Source of the DNA: Thalassocella blandensis
Lineage (GTDB): Bacteria; Pseudomonadota; Gammaproteobacteria; Pseudomonadales; Cellvibrionaceae
DNA length: 64,000 nucleotides
Direction: 5' to 3'
NCBI GenBank assembly: GCA_902141825.1
Contig: CABFPG010000011.1
Location: forward strand, 1-64,000
Part shown: in pieces, positions 1-9,579 of the stretch
Numbering within the stretch: position 1 is the first letter of the stretch
How the letters are laid out: each line of letters begins with the position of its first letter
Translations under genes and position numbers: made by a program
Notes under the pieces: generated by a model
Told to the model about the DNA's origin: nothing
The model's database searches: none
Seen by the model: the letters and a program-made list of their open reading frames with translations, nothing else

Positions 1-3000
1 TTCAGTTGAATCAACAACTAAGTTTTCGAAGTTTCCACCAGTGGCACTTTCGATTGAGGCTGTAACAGTTCGGTCACCAGCGTAATAATCATCATCTGGA
101 GTGAATTCAACAGTACCGGCTGTTTCACCCGAAGCGATAACAATAGTTTGCCCGTTGTCGAGCACAACACGTACTTCTGATTGCGCTTCGCGTTCCAAAG
201 TGGCTGTATAAGTAATTACCCCGCCCTCAACTACCGAATCATCTGCAGATAAGCTTACAGTCGTCGCATCAGCATCATCAGTAACTGTAGTACTCGCTTC
301 TGTTGAATCCACCACTAAGTTTTCGAAGTTGCCGCCTGTAGCACTTTCGATAGATGCAGTTACAGTACGATCACCAGCGTAATAATCATCATCTGGAGTG
401 AATTCAACAGTACCGGCTGTTTCGCCCGTAGCGATCACAATAGTTTGGCCGTTATCGAGTACAACACGTACTTCTGATTGCGCTTCGCGCTCTAAAGTGG
501 CTGTATAAGTAATTACGCCACCTTCTATAACCGTATCATCCGCACTCAGAGATACCGACGTTGTATCAGCATCGTCAGTTACAGTCGTGCTGGCTTCTGT
601 TGAATCCACAACTAAGTTTTCGAAGCTTCCGCCAGTAGCACTTTCGATAGATGTAGTAACCGTACGGTCACCAGCGTAGTAATCGTCATCTGGAGCGAAC
701 TCTACTGTTCCAACTTTTTCACCCGCAGCAATAACAATGGTTTGACCGTTGTCGAGTACAACGCGAACTTCTGATTGTGCTTCGCGCTCCAGTGTTGCGG
801 TATAAGTGATAACCCCACCTTCAACAACAGTATCGTCAGCACTTAATGAAACAGAAGTTGCATCGGTATCATCGGTAACTGTTGTACTGGCCTCAGTTGA
901 GTCAACCACTAAGTTTTCGAAGTTACCACCAGTTGCGCTTTCAATAGATGCAGTTACAGTACGATCGCCAGCGTAATAGTCGTCATCAGGAGCAAATTCA
1001 ACAGTACCAGTTGTTTCGCCTGCAGCGATCACAATGGTTTGGCCATTATCGAGAACAACACGCACTTCTGATTGCGCTTCTCGTTCCAGGGTTGCGGTAT
1101 AGGTGATGACTCCACCCTCAACTACAGTGTCAACTGCAGATAAACTTACAGTCGTCGCATCAGCATCATCAGCTACAGTCGTGCTGGCTTCAGTTGAGTC
1201 AACCACCAAGTTTTCGAAGTTTCCGCCAGTGGCACTTTCGATAGAGGCAGTTACCGTACGGTCACCAGCGTAGTAATCGTCATCTGGAGTGAATTCAACA
1301 GTACCAGTTGTTTCACCCGCAGCGATCACAATGGTTTGACCATTATCGAGAACCACGCGGACTTCAGATTGCGCCTCACGCTCCAACGTTGCGGTATAAG
1401 TAATTACGCCGCCCTCAACTACCGAATCATCGGCAGATAAGCTTACAGTTGTAGCATCAGCATCATCTGTAACCGTTGTACTGGCTTCTGTCGAATCCAC
1501 AACTAAGTTTTCAAAGTTGCCGCCCGACGCGCTTTCGATGGAAGCCGTAATCGTACGATCACCAGCGTAATAGTCGTCATCTGGAGTGAATTCAACACTA
1601 CCAGTTGATTCACCCGCAGCGATCACAATGGCTTGCCCGTTATCGAGAACCACGCGTACTTCTGATTGTGCTTCGCGTTCCAGGGTTGCGGTATAGGTGA
1701 TAACTCCACCCTCTACAACCGTATCGTCGGCACTTAATGAAACAGAAGTTGTATCTGCATCATCTGTTACAGTTGTACTTGCTTCTGTTGAGTCAACAAC
1801 TAAGTTTTCGAAGTTTCCACCAGCGGCACTTTCGATTGAGGCTGTAACAGTTCGGTCACCAGCGTAATAATCATCATCTGGAGTGAATTCAACAGTACCG
1901 GCTGTTTCACCCGAAGCGATAACAATAGTTTGCCCGTTGTCGAGCACAACACGTACTTCTGATTGCGCTTCGCGTTCCAAAGTGGCTGTATAAGTAATTA
2001 CCCCGCCCTCAACTACCGAATCATCTGCAGATAAGCTTACAGTCGTCGCATCAGCATCATCAGTAACTGTAGTACTCGCTTCTGTTGAATCCACCACTAA
2101 GTTTTCGAAGTTGCCGCCTGTAGCACTTTCGATTGAGGCTGTAACAGTTCGGTCACCAGCGTAGTAATCATCGTCTGGAACGAATTCAACAGTGCCCGTT
2201 GTTTCACCCGCAGCGATCACAATGGTTTGACCATTATCAAGAACAACACGCACTTCAGATTGTGCTTCGCGCTCTAAAGTGGCTGTATAAGTAATTACTC
2301 CACCTTCTACGACGGTATCATCAGCGCTCAAAGATACCGATGTTGCATCTGCATCGTCAGTAACAGTCGTGCTGGCTTCGGTTGAATCCACAACTAAGTT
2401 TTCGAAGTTGCCGCCAGTGGCGCTTTCGATAGATGCAGTTACAGTTCGATCTCCAGCGTAATAATCATCATCTGGAGTGAACTCAACAGTGCCCGTTGTT
2501 TCGCCAACGGCAATAACAATAGTTTGACCGTTATCTAGAACAACACGAACTTCTGATTGTGCTTCACGTTCCAGTGTTGCTGTATAAGTGATAACCCCAC
2601 CTTCAACAACCGTATCGTCTGCACTCAGAGACACCGACGTTGCATCAGCATCATCTGTAACCGTTGTACTGGCTTCTGTCGTATCAACCACTAGGTTTTC
2701 GAAGTTGCCGCCCGACGCGCTTTCGATGGAAGCCGTGACCGTACGATCACCAGCGTAATAATCATCGTCTGGAGTGAATTCAACAGTGCCCGCTGTTTCG
2801 CCCGCAGCGATCACAATCGTTTGACCGTTGTCGAGTACAACGCGAACTTCTGATTGTGCTTCGCGTTCCAGTGTTGCGGTATAGGTAATCACTCCACCTT
2901 CAACAACAGTATCGTCTGCACTCAAAGATACAGAAGTTACATCAGCATCATCTGTTACTTGTGTATTAACCGGAGTTGAATCAACAACTAAACTTTCAAA

Positions 3001-4740
3001 ATTACCACCAGCAGCACTCTCTATTGCAGCGGTAACTGTGCTACCACCCACGTAGAAGTCATCGGTTGCGGTAACCTCTGCCGTCCCAGAAATTTCACCG
3101 GCAGCAATAACAATTGTTTGTCCGTTATCCAACACAACTCGAACTTCGGTCTGTGCTTCACGTTCCAAAGTCGCGGTGTAAGTGATAGTACCGCCTTCAA
3201 CAACGCTACTATCTGCCGATAATTTTATGGAAGTAGTGTCTACATCGTCGCTTATTTGTGTTGTCGTAAGAGAAGTATCAACGACTAAATTTTCAAAATT
3301 GCCGCCAATTGCACTTTCAATTGCTACGGAAACCTGTCCGCCTCCGACGTAAGCATCATCAGGTGCTGCAACTTCAATAGTCCCTGCTTTTTCACCAGCC
3401 GCAATGACAATGGTCTGACCATTATCAAGAACTACACGCACTTCAGACTGCGCTTCTCGTTCCAAGCTAGCGGTGTAAGTTATAGAACCGCCCTCTACTA
3501 CATTTGGACTGGCGGTAAGAGTCAAAGAAGTGGGATCGGCATTATCCAAAACCTCAGTGACAACCGGTGATGAATCAATTACAAGATTTTCGAAGTTCCC
3601 ACCAGAAACACTTTCAATAGTGGCAGTTACCGGTTCGCTTCCAATATATGCATCGTTAGGTGCAGCTACGTTAACTGATCCTGTTTTGCTTCCAGCAGCG
3701 ATTACAATAATCTGACCGTTATCCAGATTAACAGTCAGATCCGTGCCTGCGGCATTATCCACACTTGCAGTATAAGTAATGATACCGCCTTCTTTTACAC
3801 TACCTGTCGCGCTTAAGTTAACAGTTGTAGTATCAATATCATCGGCAACAGCAACGGTAACCGGATTTGTATCCACCACAAGGTTTTCGAAATTGCCACC
3901 AAGAACATTTTCTATATTCACGGAGATAGTACTACCACCCCGAATTGCATCATCCGGAGCAATGGCAGGTACACTACCGCTGGTTTCACCTTCGGGAATA
4001 CTAATCAGCAACCCATTACTAAGGACGATCGTCATCCCACTGCCGGCAGGATTATCCAGCGTTGCGGTGTAAACAATTTCACCGCCTTCAACCACAGAAG
4101 GTGTGGCGGAAAATGAGAGATTAGTGGTATCCGCTTGATCGATAATTTCGGTAGAGACAGATGCACCACTTGAATCCAACTGTTCGAATCCGCCGCCGCT
4201 GGCTCCAACTACAGAAATTTCAATAGGCTCGTTATTCGCATAAATATCTGAGCTGGTGGGAATCTCAATTGAAGCTGAAGTTTCACCTGCAGGAATCGTA
4301 ATACGCATTCCATTACTTAATTCGACACTAACGGGTGAACTTGGTGGGTGACTTAGATTTGCCGTAACGGTAAGACTTTCACCTTCAACCACCGTATCAC
4401 TGGCACTCAAACTCAGTTCAGTTGTCGTCAGTGAGTCCGCTATATTGGTTTGAACCGGGGTATTATCGACAAGCAAGGTAGAAAAATTACCACCGGAGGT
4501 ACTTTCAATCGCATTTTGCAGTGTTTTCCCACCCACTTGGGCGTCATCCGTCGTCTGCAATTCTACGGACGCCGAAGTTTGACCTGCAGGAATTACCACA
4601 CTCTGCCCATTACTTAGGTTAACGAGAAGATCGGTATTCGCGGGTGAATCCAGCTCCACGGTATAAATAATTGTGTCGCCTTCAGAAATAGAAGGTGTTG
4701 CAGTAAGCGTTAGATTCACCGCACCGGCAAATTCGCTATC
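1..4740 (-). repeat. Tandem 297-bp repeats encoding 99-residue adhesin modules
   Basis: The conserved block encoding GGNFENLVVD recurs at exactly 297-bp steps, with anchors at about 21, 318, 615, 912, 1209, 1506, 1803, 2100, 2397, 2694, 2991, 3288, 3585, 3882, 4180 and 4477. Each module carries EGG.ITYTATLEREAQ, a DNGQTIVIAAGE strand and an acidic DD.Y.AGD loop. Copies left of about 2990 are nearly identical to one another. Copies nearer the N-terminus are progressively diverged. The array continues beyond the left edge. Confidence 0.95.
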
Positions 4741-5205
4741 CTGAGCCGTATTGGGGTCTAAATCGGTGATGAATGGGCTTTCACTAGCCGTAGAATTCAG
4801 CTGCAATTCTGGCAATTCTTCAAGAATTCTCGCCAGGCGCACAAAACTGTGCCCATCATCTGCTGTGGCACCACCCGCTGCTGGAGCTTGCAAAACCGTA
4901 TCAAGGTCCTCCCCACTTTCCAGGGCTTCCAGTACTGCGTTAACCTCTTCCTCAGCAAGCGCTTCGTTTGATGAATCGCCAAAATCTCGATCAAGAAGAT
5001 CCTGTGTTAAAGCCAACTCTGAATTAGCTTCCACCATCTGCACTCGACCGTCTGCCATAAGTAGTTCGACGTGGCCGTTAGCACTGGTGACAATAATCTC
5101 ACCTTCAAAAATAACGTCGCCCACTGAAAGCTCACGCATTTTGCCATCTTCACCGACTGCGTACGCTTTACCTTGAATTGAATCTACTGTTGCAATTGGA
5201 ATCAT
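1..5205 (-). CDS. lapA: LapA-like giant repeat adhesin (5' part, runs off the left edge)
   Basis: This is the N-terminal 1735 residues of a very large cell-surface adhesin; the 3' end lies outside the window. The ATG at 5205 is preceded by an AGAGG Shine-Dalgarno sequence. Residues 1-60 form a retention module like those of LapA/MapA-type adhesins, which hold the protein in the outer-membrane TolC channel. A PAAG sequence at residues 108-111 fits the di-alanine cleavage site used by the LapG periplasmic protease. From about residue 155 the protein is built of 99-residue Ig-like adhesin repeats, at least 16 of them visible. There is no signal peptide, as expected for a type I substrate whose secretion signal is C-terminal. 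The four genes upstream supply its exporter and a regulator. LapD and LapG are not in this window. Family assignment is strong; the c-di-GMP/LapG control is inferred from the family. Confidence 0.9.
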   Translation of the reverse strand, partial: MIPIATVDSIQGKAYAVGEDGKMRELSVGDVIFEGEIIVTSANGHVELLMADGRVQMVEANSELALTQDLLDRDFGDSSNEALAEEEVNAVLEALESGEDLDTVLQAPAAGGATADDGHSFVRLARILEELPELQLNSTASESPFITDLDPNTAQDSEFAGAVNLTLTATPSISEGDTIIYTVELDSPANTDLLVNLSNGQSVVIPAGQTSASVELQTTDDAQVGGKTLQNAIESTSGGNFSTLLVDNTPVQTNIADSLTTTELSLSASDTVVEGESLTVTANLSHPPSSPVSVELSNGMRITIPAGETSASIEIPTSSDIYANNEPIEISVVGASGGGFEQLDSSGASVSTEIIDQADTTNLSFSATPSVVEGGEIVYTATLDNPAGSGMTIVLSNGLLISIPEGETSGSVPAIAPDDAIRGGSTISVNIENVLGGNFENLVVDTNPVTVAVADDIDTTTVNLSATGSVKEGGIITYTASVDNAAGTDLTVNLDNGQIIVIAAGSKTGSVNVAAPNDAYIGSEPVTATIESVSGGNFENLVIDSSPVVTEVLDNADPTSLTLTASPNVVEGGSITYTASLEREAQSEVRVVLDNGQTIVIAAGEKAGTIEVAAPDDAYVGGGQVSVAIESAIGGNFENLVVDTSLTTTQISDDVDTTSIKLSADSSVVEGGTITYTATLEREAQTEVRVVLDNGQTIVIAAGEISGTAEVTATDDFYVGGSTVTAAIESAAGGNFESLVVDSTPVNTQVTDDADVTSVSLSADDTVVEGGVITYTATLEREAQSEVRVVLDNGQTIVIAAGETAGTVEFTPDDDYYAGDRTVTASIESASGGNFENLVVDTTEASTTVTDDADATSVSLSADDTVVEGGVITYTATLEREAQSEVRVVLDNGQTIVIAVGETTGTVEFTPDDDYYAGDRTVTASIESATGGNFENLVVDSTEASTTVTDDADATSVSLSADDTVVEGGVITYTATLEREAQSEVRVVLDNGQTIVIAAGETTGTVEFVPDDDYYAGDRTVTASIESATGGNFENLVVDSTEASTTVTDDADATTVSLSADDSVVEGGVITYTATLEREAQSEVRVVLDNGQTIVIASGETAGTVEFTPDDDYYAGDRTVTASIESAAGGNFENLVVDSTEASTTVTDDADTTSVSLSADDTVVEGGVITYTATLEREAQSEVRVVLDNGQAIVIAAGESTGSVEFTPDDDYYAGDRTITASIESASGGNFENLVVDSTEASTTVTDDADATTVSLSADDSVVEGGVITYTATLEREAQSEVRVVLDNGQTIVIAAGETTGTVEFTPDDDYYAGDRTVTASIESATGGNFENLVVDSTEASTTVADDADATTVSLSAVDTVVEGGVITYTATLEREAQSEVRVVLDNGQTIVIAAGETTGTVEFAPDDDYYAGDRTVTASIESATGGNFENLVVDSTEASTTVTDDTDATSVSLSADDTVVEGGVITYTATLEREAQSEVRVVLDNGQTIVIAAGEKVGTVEFAPDDDYYAGDRTVTTSIESATGGSFENLVVDSTEASTTVTDDADTTSVSLSADDTVIEGGVITYTATLEREAQSEVRVVLDNGQTIVIATGETAGTVEFTPDDDYYAGDRTVTASIESATGGNFENLVVDSTEASTTVTDDADATTVSLSADDSVVEGGVITYTATLEREAQSEVRVVLDNGQTIVIASGETAGTVEFTPDDDYYAGDRTVTASIESATGGNFENLVVDSTE

Positions 5206-5265
5206 TGCCTAACCTCTGGAAATACAAGCAAAAATTAAAATTCGTTAGATGAAATATAGTGTAGA

Positions 5266-5286
5266 AGTACAAAAACGTATTGTACT
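5266..5286. promoter_or_regulatory. Perfect 7-bp inverted repeat between the LuxR gene and lapA
   Basis: AGTACAA and TTGTACT form a perfect inverted repeat with a 7-base spacer. It overlaps the stop codon of the LuxR-type gene and lies about 60 bp upstream of the adhesin start codon. It could be an operator for the adjacent LuxR-type regulator or an intra-operon mRNA hairpin. There is no U-tract, so it is not a typical terminator. Confidence 0.35.
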
Positions 5287-5983
5287 AAAGGGCATGTTTG
5301 CCGGAAGAATTTCCGCTTTGTTCTCGCTTTACGGAAATGTTGTGTAAAAGAAGGGCTAATTCGACTCGATTTCTTACATTGAGTTTTTTAAAGCTCGATG
5401 TAACATGTGCTTTGACCGTTCTCTCCTTGATACCCAGTCCCTCGGCAATCTCCTGGTTGGTTGATCCTTTTGCCACTAAACGGCAAACCTCAGCTTCTCG
5501 CTCACTGAGATCCTTATAACGGGATTGCAATACACGTGTGTCATCCACCATCTTGGTTTCATTGCCGATGGAGGGTGAATCGTTCATAGGGACCGTGCGA
5601 TCAACCGCTTGTAGAATTTTTCGAATAAGCTGGCTGCCCAGCCACAAGCTCCCTCCCTGAATCACTGAAATTATCTGTTTCAGTTTACCGGGCACCATAT
5701 AGCTGTGGGCATATCCAACCGCACCCGCTTTTATAACCTGCACAGCCTCAATATCGCTGGGTGTGGGGCTTAACACTACGACTTTACGCTTGGTTGAAAT
5801 TGCGCATGCTAGCCAGGAAGATTTTTCAGGCACGGTAAGCGATGTAAAATCAACAAAGATTGGATCAGTTGAAAATATATCAAACGTATCCGGTAATCCA
5901 CAGGCGTGCCTGGCTCCAGGAAAAGCAGTTTTCCAGTTCTCAAGAAGTGCTGTGTGTTTGGTTATAAAAATCGGATTATTCAT
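5285..5983 (-). CDS. LuxR-family regulator with receiver-like N-terminus
   Basis: This 232-residue protein ends in a clear LuxR/NarL-type helix-turn-helix at about residues 157-215 (LSEREAEVCRLVAKG, then EIAEGLGIKERTVKAHV). The N-terminal 130 residues have the alternating pattern of a response-regulator receiver, with a possible acceptor at Asp45. The usual N-terminal acidic pair is missing, so it may be a pseudo-receiver. The ATG overlaps the stop codon of the HlyD-like gene (ATGA), which indicates translational coupling. It sits between the exporter genes and the adhesin gene, so control of adhesin expression is the likely role. No cognate kinase is adjacent. The DNA-binding assignment is secure; target and phosphorylation state are inferred. 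Confidence 0.85.
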   Translation of the reverse strand: MNNPIFITKHTALLENWKTAFPGARHACGLPDTFDIFSTDPIFVDFTSLTVPEKSSWLACAISTKRKVVVLSPTPSDIEAVQVIKAGAVGYAHSYMVPGKLKQIISVIQGGSLWLGSQLIRKILQAVDRTVPMNDSPSIGNETKMVDDTRVLQSRYKDLSEREAEVCRLVAKGSTNQEIAEGLGIKERTVKAHVTSSFKKLNVRNRVELALLLHNISVKREQSGNSSGKHAL

Positions 5984-7392
5984 CGTTCGGTCAACGCATA
6001 ATCTTTTGCGCGTAAAACTGGTTTAAGTAAATATGTGAGAACAGTTTTCTTTCCGCTAAGAATATCTACTGTCGCCACCATACCTGGAATGATTGGCCTG
6101 CCTTCACCCAAATCCGATTTATTTGTACGCACCCGTACGATATAGAATGGGTTACCGTTTTCATCCATCACCGTATCGGCCCCAATATGCTCTACCTTGG
6201 CCTCTAGTCCGCCATAAACAACAAAGTCATACGCAGTAAATTTAACAAAGGCCTTTTGATCCGGGTACAGGAAAGCAATATCCTGAGGTTTAATCCTCGC
6301 TTCCAGTAACAAAGTATCATCCAGAGGAATAATCTCTAAAATATCTTTCCCGGGAAGCACCACACCACCAATAGTGTTATACAACAAACGCTTAATAGTG
6401 CCCCTGACCGGAGAGCGCACCTCTGTTTGCTTCACACGATCACTCAACCCAAGACTAGACCCTTGTAAAACGTTCAAGCGAGACATCGTAATGGAAAGCT
6501 CTTCTCGAATTTCATTCTTAAATTTCAGTTCCACTTCAAGCGACTTTTGACGCGCTTCTGAAATGGCAGACTTCAAACGCTCGATTTGAGCAGCAGCTTT
6601 GTCCCGCTCACCCACCAGAGTACTTATTTCACGTTCTAAGCGCAGCAATTCGACCTGAGAAACAGCACCAGACGAAACCAGGGGTCTTGTTACTTTCAAC
6701 TCTTTAGATGCCAGAACATAGGCTTTACTCGCCTGCTCGTAATGCGCCTGAGCTTCCGCCAGCTCCTGTTCGCGCTGAGCAATTTGTTGCAGCGAAATAC
6801 GCTTAAGCACTTCGAGTTCATCTTTACTTGTACTCAACAAAACCCGTTCTTGCTCAACTACTTCGGGCGCTTCACTCATCAATTTTTCCGGCGGCATAAA
6901 CTCAGAGTCATCGGCCAGAGCTTTCAAACGAGCCGCCTTCGCCTGCAAAGCCTGCAATTCAGCACGACTCTCTTCTAAATTGGAAATTACCCGTGTCGCA
7001 TCCAAACGAACAAGCAATTGATTTTTTTCGACAATATCACCTTCTTTTGCAAGAATTTCGGTGATAAACCCACCATCCAAAGATTGCAGAATTTGCACCT
7101 GCTGCGATGGAATAACTTTGCCTTCACCCCGGGTCACTTGATCCACTTTGGCAAAAGCAGACCAAATCAACAGAATCGTAATCAATGCACACAAGGCATA
7201 AAACATTAAACGCGTTCGAATAGGATCTTGCTCGACGCGGGCACGGTGCGCATTTTCTTCCCATGACAAAGTATCTGAAGAGTCCCCACCCTCTCCCGTC
7301 TTAAACATTTTTGCCCACAGGCTCGCACGACCGGCTGAACTGTCAATTGACTGATCTTGTACGGGTGTTTTTTCAGGCTGTTGTTCTGTCAT
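5980..7392 (-). CDS. lapC: Type I secretion periplasmic adaptor (HlyD/LapC family)
   Basis: This 470-residue membrane-fusion protein links the inner-membrane ABC exporter to the outer-membrane TolC-like channel. It has one transmembrane helix at about residues 63-82, a biotinyl-lipoyl-like half motif near residue 100, a long helical coiled-coil hairpin at about 130-300, and a C-terminal beta domain with the HlyD signature around VEHIGADTV. The start codon overlaps the stop of the exporter gene by one base (TGATG), and the stop overlaps the start of the LuxR-type gene. The order exporter-adaptor upstream of the adhesin matches Lap systems of Pseudomonas. Confidence 0.93.
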   Translation of the reverse strand: MTEQQPEKTPVQDQSIDSSAGRASLWAKMFKTGEGGDSSDTLSWEENAHRARVEQDPIRTRLMFYALCALITILLIWSAFAKVDQVTRGEGKVIPSQQVQILQSLDGGFITEILAKEGDIVEKNQLLVRLDATRVISNLEESRAELQALQAKAARLKALADDSEFMPPEKLMSEAPEVVEQERVLLSTSKDELEVLKRISLQQIAQREQELAEAQAHYEQASKAYVLASKELKVTRPLVSSGAVSQVELLRLEREISTLVGERDKAAAQIERLKSAISEARQKSLEVELKFKNEIREELSITMSRLNVLQGSSLGLSDRVKQTEVRSPVRGTIKRLLYNTIGGVVLPGKDILEIIPLDDTLLLEARIKPQDIAFLYPDQKAFVKFTAYDFVVYGGLEAKVEHIGADTVMDENGNPFYIVRVRTNKSDLGEGRPIIPGMVATVDILSGKKTVLTYLLKPVLRAKDYALTER

Positions 7393-9515
7393 CAGCTTGC
7401 CTTCCCGATTCGACCATCGCGCAACGCTTCCGCCACGCTATCTTTAGGCCCGTCAGCAACAATAACACCGTTATCTATAACGATAATTCGATCGACAATA
7501 CTCAGCACAGAGGTCCTGTGAGTGGCCAGCAATATCGTTTTACCTTTGCATTTATTTGTGAGCTGACGTGTTACCCAGACTTCAGTCGAGTGATCCATTG
7601 AACCGGTGGGTTCATCAAGCAACAAAATTTTGGGATCGTTAATCATGGCACGGGCCAGACCGATGGATTTTCGCTGACCACCAGAGATAGATTCGCCTCG
7701 CTCACCAATCAACATGTCGAAGCCTTTTGGGTGCGTATTGATGAATTCCGTTAAATTGGCGAAATCCGCAGCCTTAATGACGGCCAAGTCATCAGCTTGA
7801 GGGTGCGCCAACACAAGGTTTTCACGCAAACTGCCGTAGAATAGCGTTACATCTTGCGCGACAAAGCCAGATTGCTGACGAATTTCGCCAGGGTCCAACT
7901 GCCTCACATCAATCCCATCGATTAAAACCGCACCTTCTGTCGGCTGAAACAAACCAATAGACAGTCGCATAATACTGCTTTTACCAGACCCAATCCGCCC
8001 AAGGAAGGCAACATGCTCGCCGGGGTTTACGGTAAACGAAACATTCTTCAACGCTGGAGTTTCTGCGCCAGGATAAGTAAAACTGACATTGCGAAATTCA
8101 ATTTTCCCTTCCAGATTCGGACGATGCACAAAGCGTGCTTCGTTCGGACGCTCTACCGGAGTATCCATAATTTCATTCAGAGAATGGTAGGCAGTTTTAG
8201 CGTGATGATACTGCGTCAGCAAACCGGTCACAGCGCCTAACGGCGACATGGCTCGCCCACTGAGCATGGAGCTGGCAATCAAACCGCCCATGGAGAGTTC
8301 ACCCGCAGAAATCAAATACACCCCGACAATAATCACTACAATCGTGACTGATTGCTGAGTCCACATCATAAAATTTGTGTTCGTTGTTGCCAGTAAACGT
8401 AATTGAATTGAAACCCTCGCCAGAAAAGAAGCTGTATGCTCCCAACGTTTTTGCATGATCCCTTCAGCTGCCATGGCTTTGACCGTATCCAGCCCAACCA
8501 GGCTTTCAATCAAGGTGGCGTTGCGCATGGCATTTGCTCGGTGTGTGGTTTCAGTCAAATCCTGCATTCGTTTTTGCGTGGTCAGGGAAAATAAAATAAC
8601 CAAACACACACCGACGATTACCGGGAGCGCCATAATCGGGGCTATCCAAACTAAAACGACAATAAAAATCAAGGTAAAAGGTAGATCAATAATCGCCGTG
8701 ATAGTAGCTGAGGTTATAAAATCACGAATGGTTTCAAAAGAGCGCAAATTGGCTGCGAAAGATCCTGCCGAAATTGGGCGCGACTCCAGTCTGAAACCCA
8801 ACACGCGCTCCATGATATCGGTAGAGATTTGAATATCGATACGCTTGCTGGCCAAATCCAGGTAATAAGCACGAATAGTTTTCAATAAACCGTCCGCCAG
8901 AATCACGATCGCCACACCGATTGCCAGCACCCACAGCGTTTCCAGGGCAGAGTTTGGAATCACTCGGTCGTAGACGTTCATGGTGAACAACGGCAGCGCC
9001 ACCGCAAGCAGATTAATAAAAAAGGCGCCAATCAGCACATCGCGGTAAAGAGGTAGACATGCGCTTATTCCGCCCCAAAACCAATGCTTCTGAGTAGCAC
9101 TGGCATTGACACCGGGAGCGCGCTGATCAAACCGAAATTGCGGACGAGCAAATATGACTTGACCAAGGTACTGGTCTTCCAGCTTATCCAGACTGATATC
9201 AACAACAGCATCACCCAATTCGGGATAGATGACTTTCGCCATACCTTTGTTATCGACATCCACCAACAAACAGGCTTTTTCGAAATTTAAAAGCAAAACT
9301 GCTGGCAAAAGTGAGGTATTAATATCGTGTAAAGATTTTTTATATAGCTTGGCAGATAGACCAATACGTTTTGCTGCGCGATCGAAAAGCGATGGCGTTA
9401 AACGCTGGTTTTCTAAAGGCAGGCCGGCAGTCAGGGCATCGCGAGAGGTCACTTGGCCATATCGCTGACCAAGTATTACCAGGCATTCAAGTAACGCGTC
9501 TGAATTGTCTGCCAC
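7392..9515 (-). CDS. lapB: Type I secretion ABC permease/ATPase (LapB family)
   Basis: This 707-residue fused permease-ATPase exports the adhesin across the inner membrane. Residues 1-130 are a C39-like domain without an evident catalytic Cys-His pair, as in RTX-type exporters that bind but do not cleave substrate. A six-helix membrane domain follows (about 150-420), then the nucleotide-binding domain with Walker A GRIGSGKSS (506-514), ABC signature SGGQR (611-615), Walker B ILLLDEPT (630-637) and an H-loop in LLATHR. It lies 64 bp downstream of the TolC-OmpA gene and overlaps the adaptor gene. The length is typical of LapB proteins. Confidence 0.94.
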   Translation of the reverse strand: MADNSDALLECLVILGQRYGQVTSRDALTAGLPLENQRLTPSLFDRAAKRIGLSAKLYKKSLHDINTSLLPAVLLLNFEKACLLVDVDNKGMAKVIYPELGDAVVDISLDKLEDQYLGQVIFARPQFRFDQRAPGVNASATQKHWFWGGISACLPLYRDVLIGAFFINLLAVALPLFTMNVYDRVIPNSALETLWVLAIGVAIVILADGLLKTIRAYYLDLASKRIDIQISTDIMERVLGFRLESRPISAGSFAANLRSFETIRDFITSATITAIIDLPFTLIFIVVLVWIAPIMALPVIVGVCLVILFSLTTQKRMQDLTETTHRANAMRNATLIESLVGLDTVKAMAAEGIMQKRWEHTASFLARVSIQLRLLATTNTNFMMWTQQSVTIVVIIVGVYLISAGELSMGGLIASSMLSGRAMSPLGAVTGLLTQYHHAKTAYHSLNEIMDTPVERPNEARFVHRPNLEGKIEFRNVSFTYPGAETPALKNVSFTVNPGEHVAFLGRIGSGKSSIMRLSIGLFQPTEGAVLIDGIDVRQLDPGEIRQQSGFVAQDVTLFYGSLRENLVLAHPQADDLAVIKAADFANLTEFINTHPKGFDMLIGERGESISGGQRKSIGLARAMINDPKILLLDEPTGSMDHSTEVWVTRQLTNKCKGKTILLATHRTSVLSIVDRIIVIDNGVIVADGPKDSVAEALRDGRIGKAS

Positions 9516-9579
9516 AGCTCACCTTTTTGATAGAGTGATTTATCGGTAGTGGAATTATTTCCCAGCGTTAAGCAGGGTT

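Noticed and set aside
1-4740. Regular repeats at the left edge as a CRISPR array or non-coding satellite
   Set aside because: The period is 297 bp, an exact multiple of three, and one open frame runs through all copies on the minus strand as adhesin modules.
4751-5176. 141-codon plus-strand frame opposite the adhesin N-terminus
   Set aside because: It is a Ser/Ala-rich antisense shadow of a clearly conserved minus-strand retention module.
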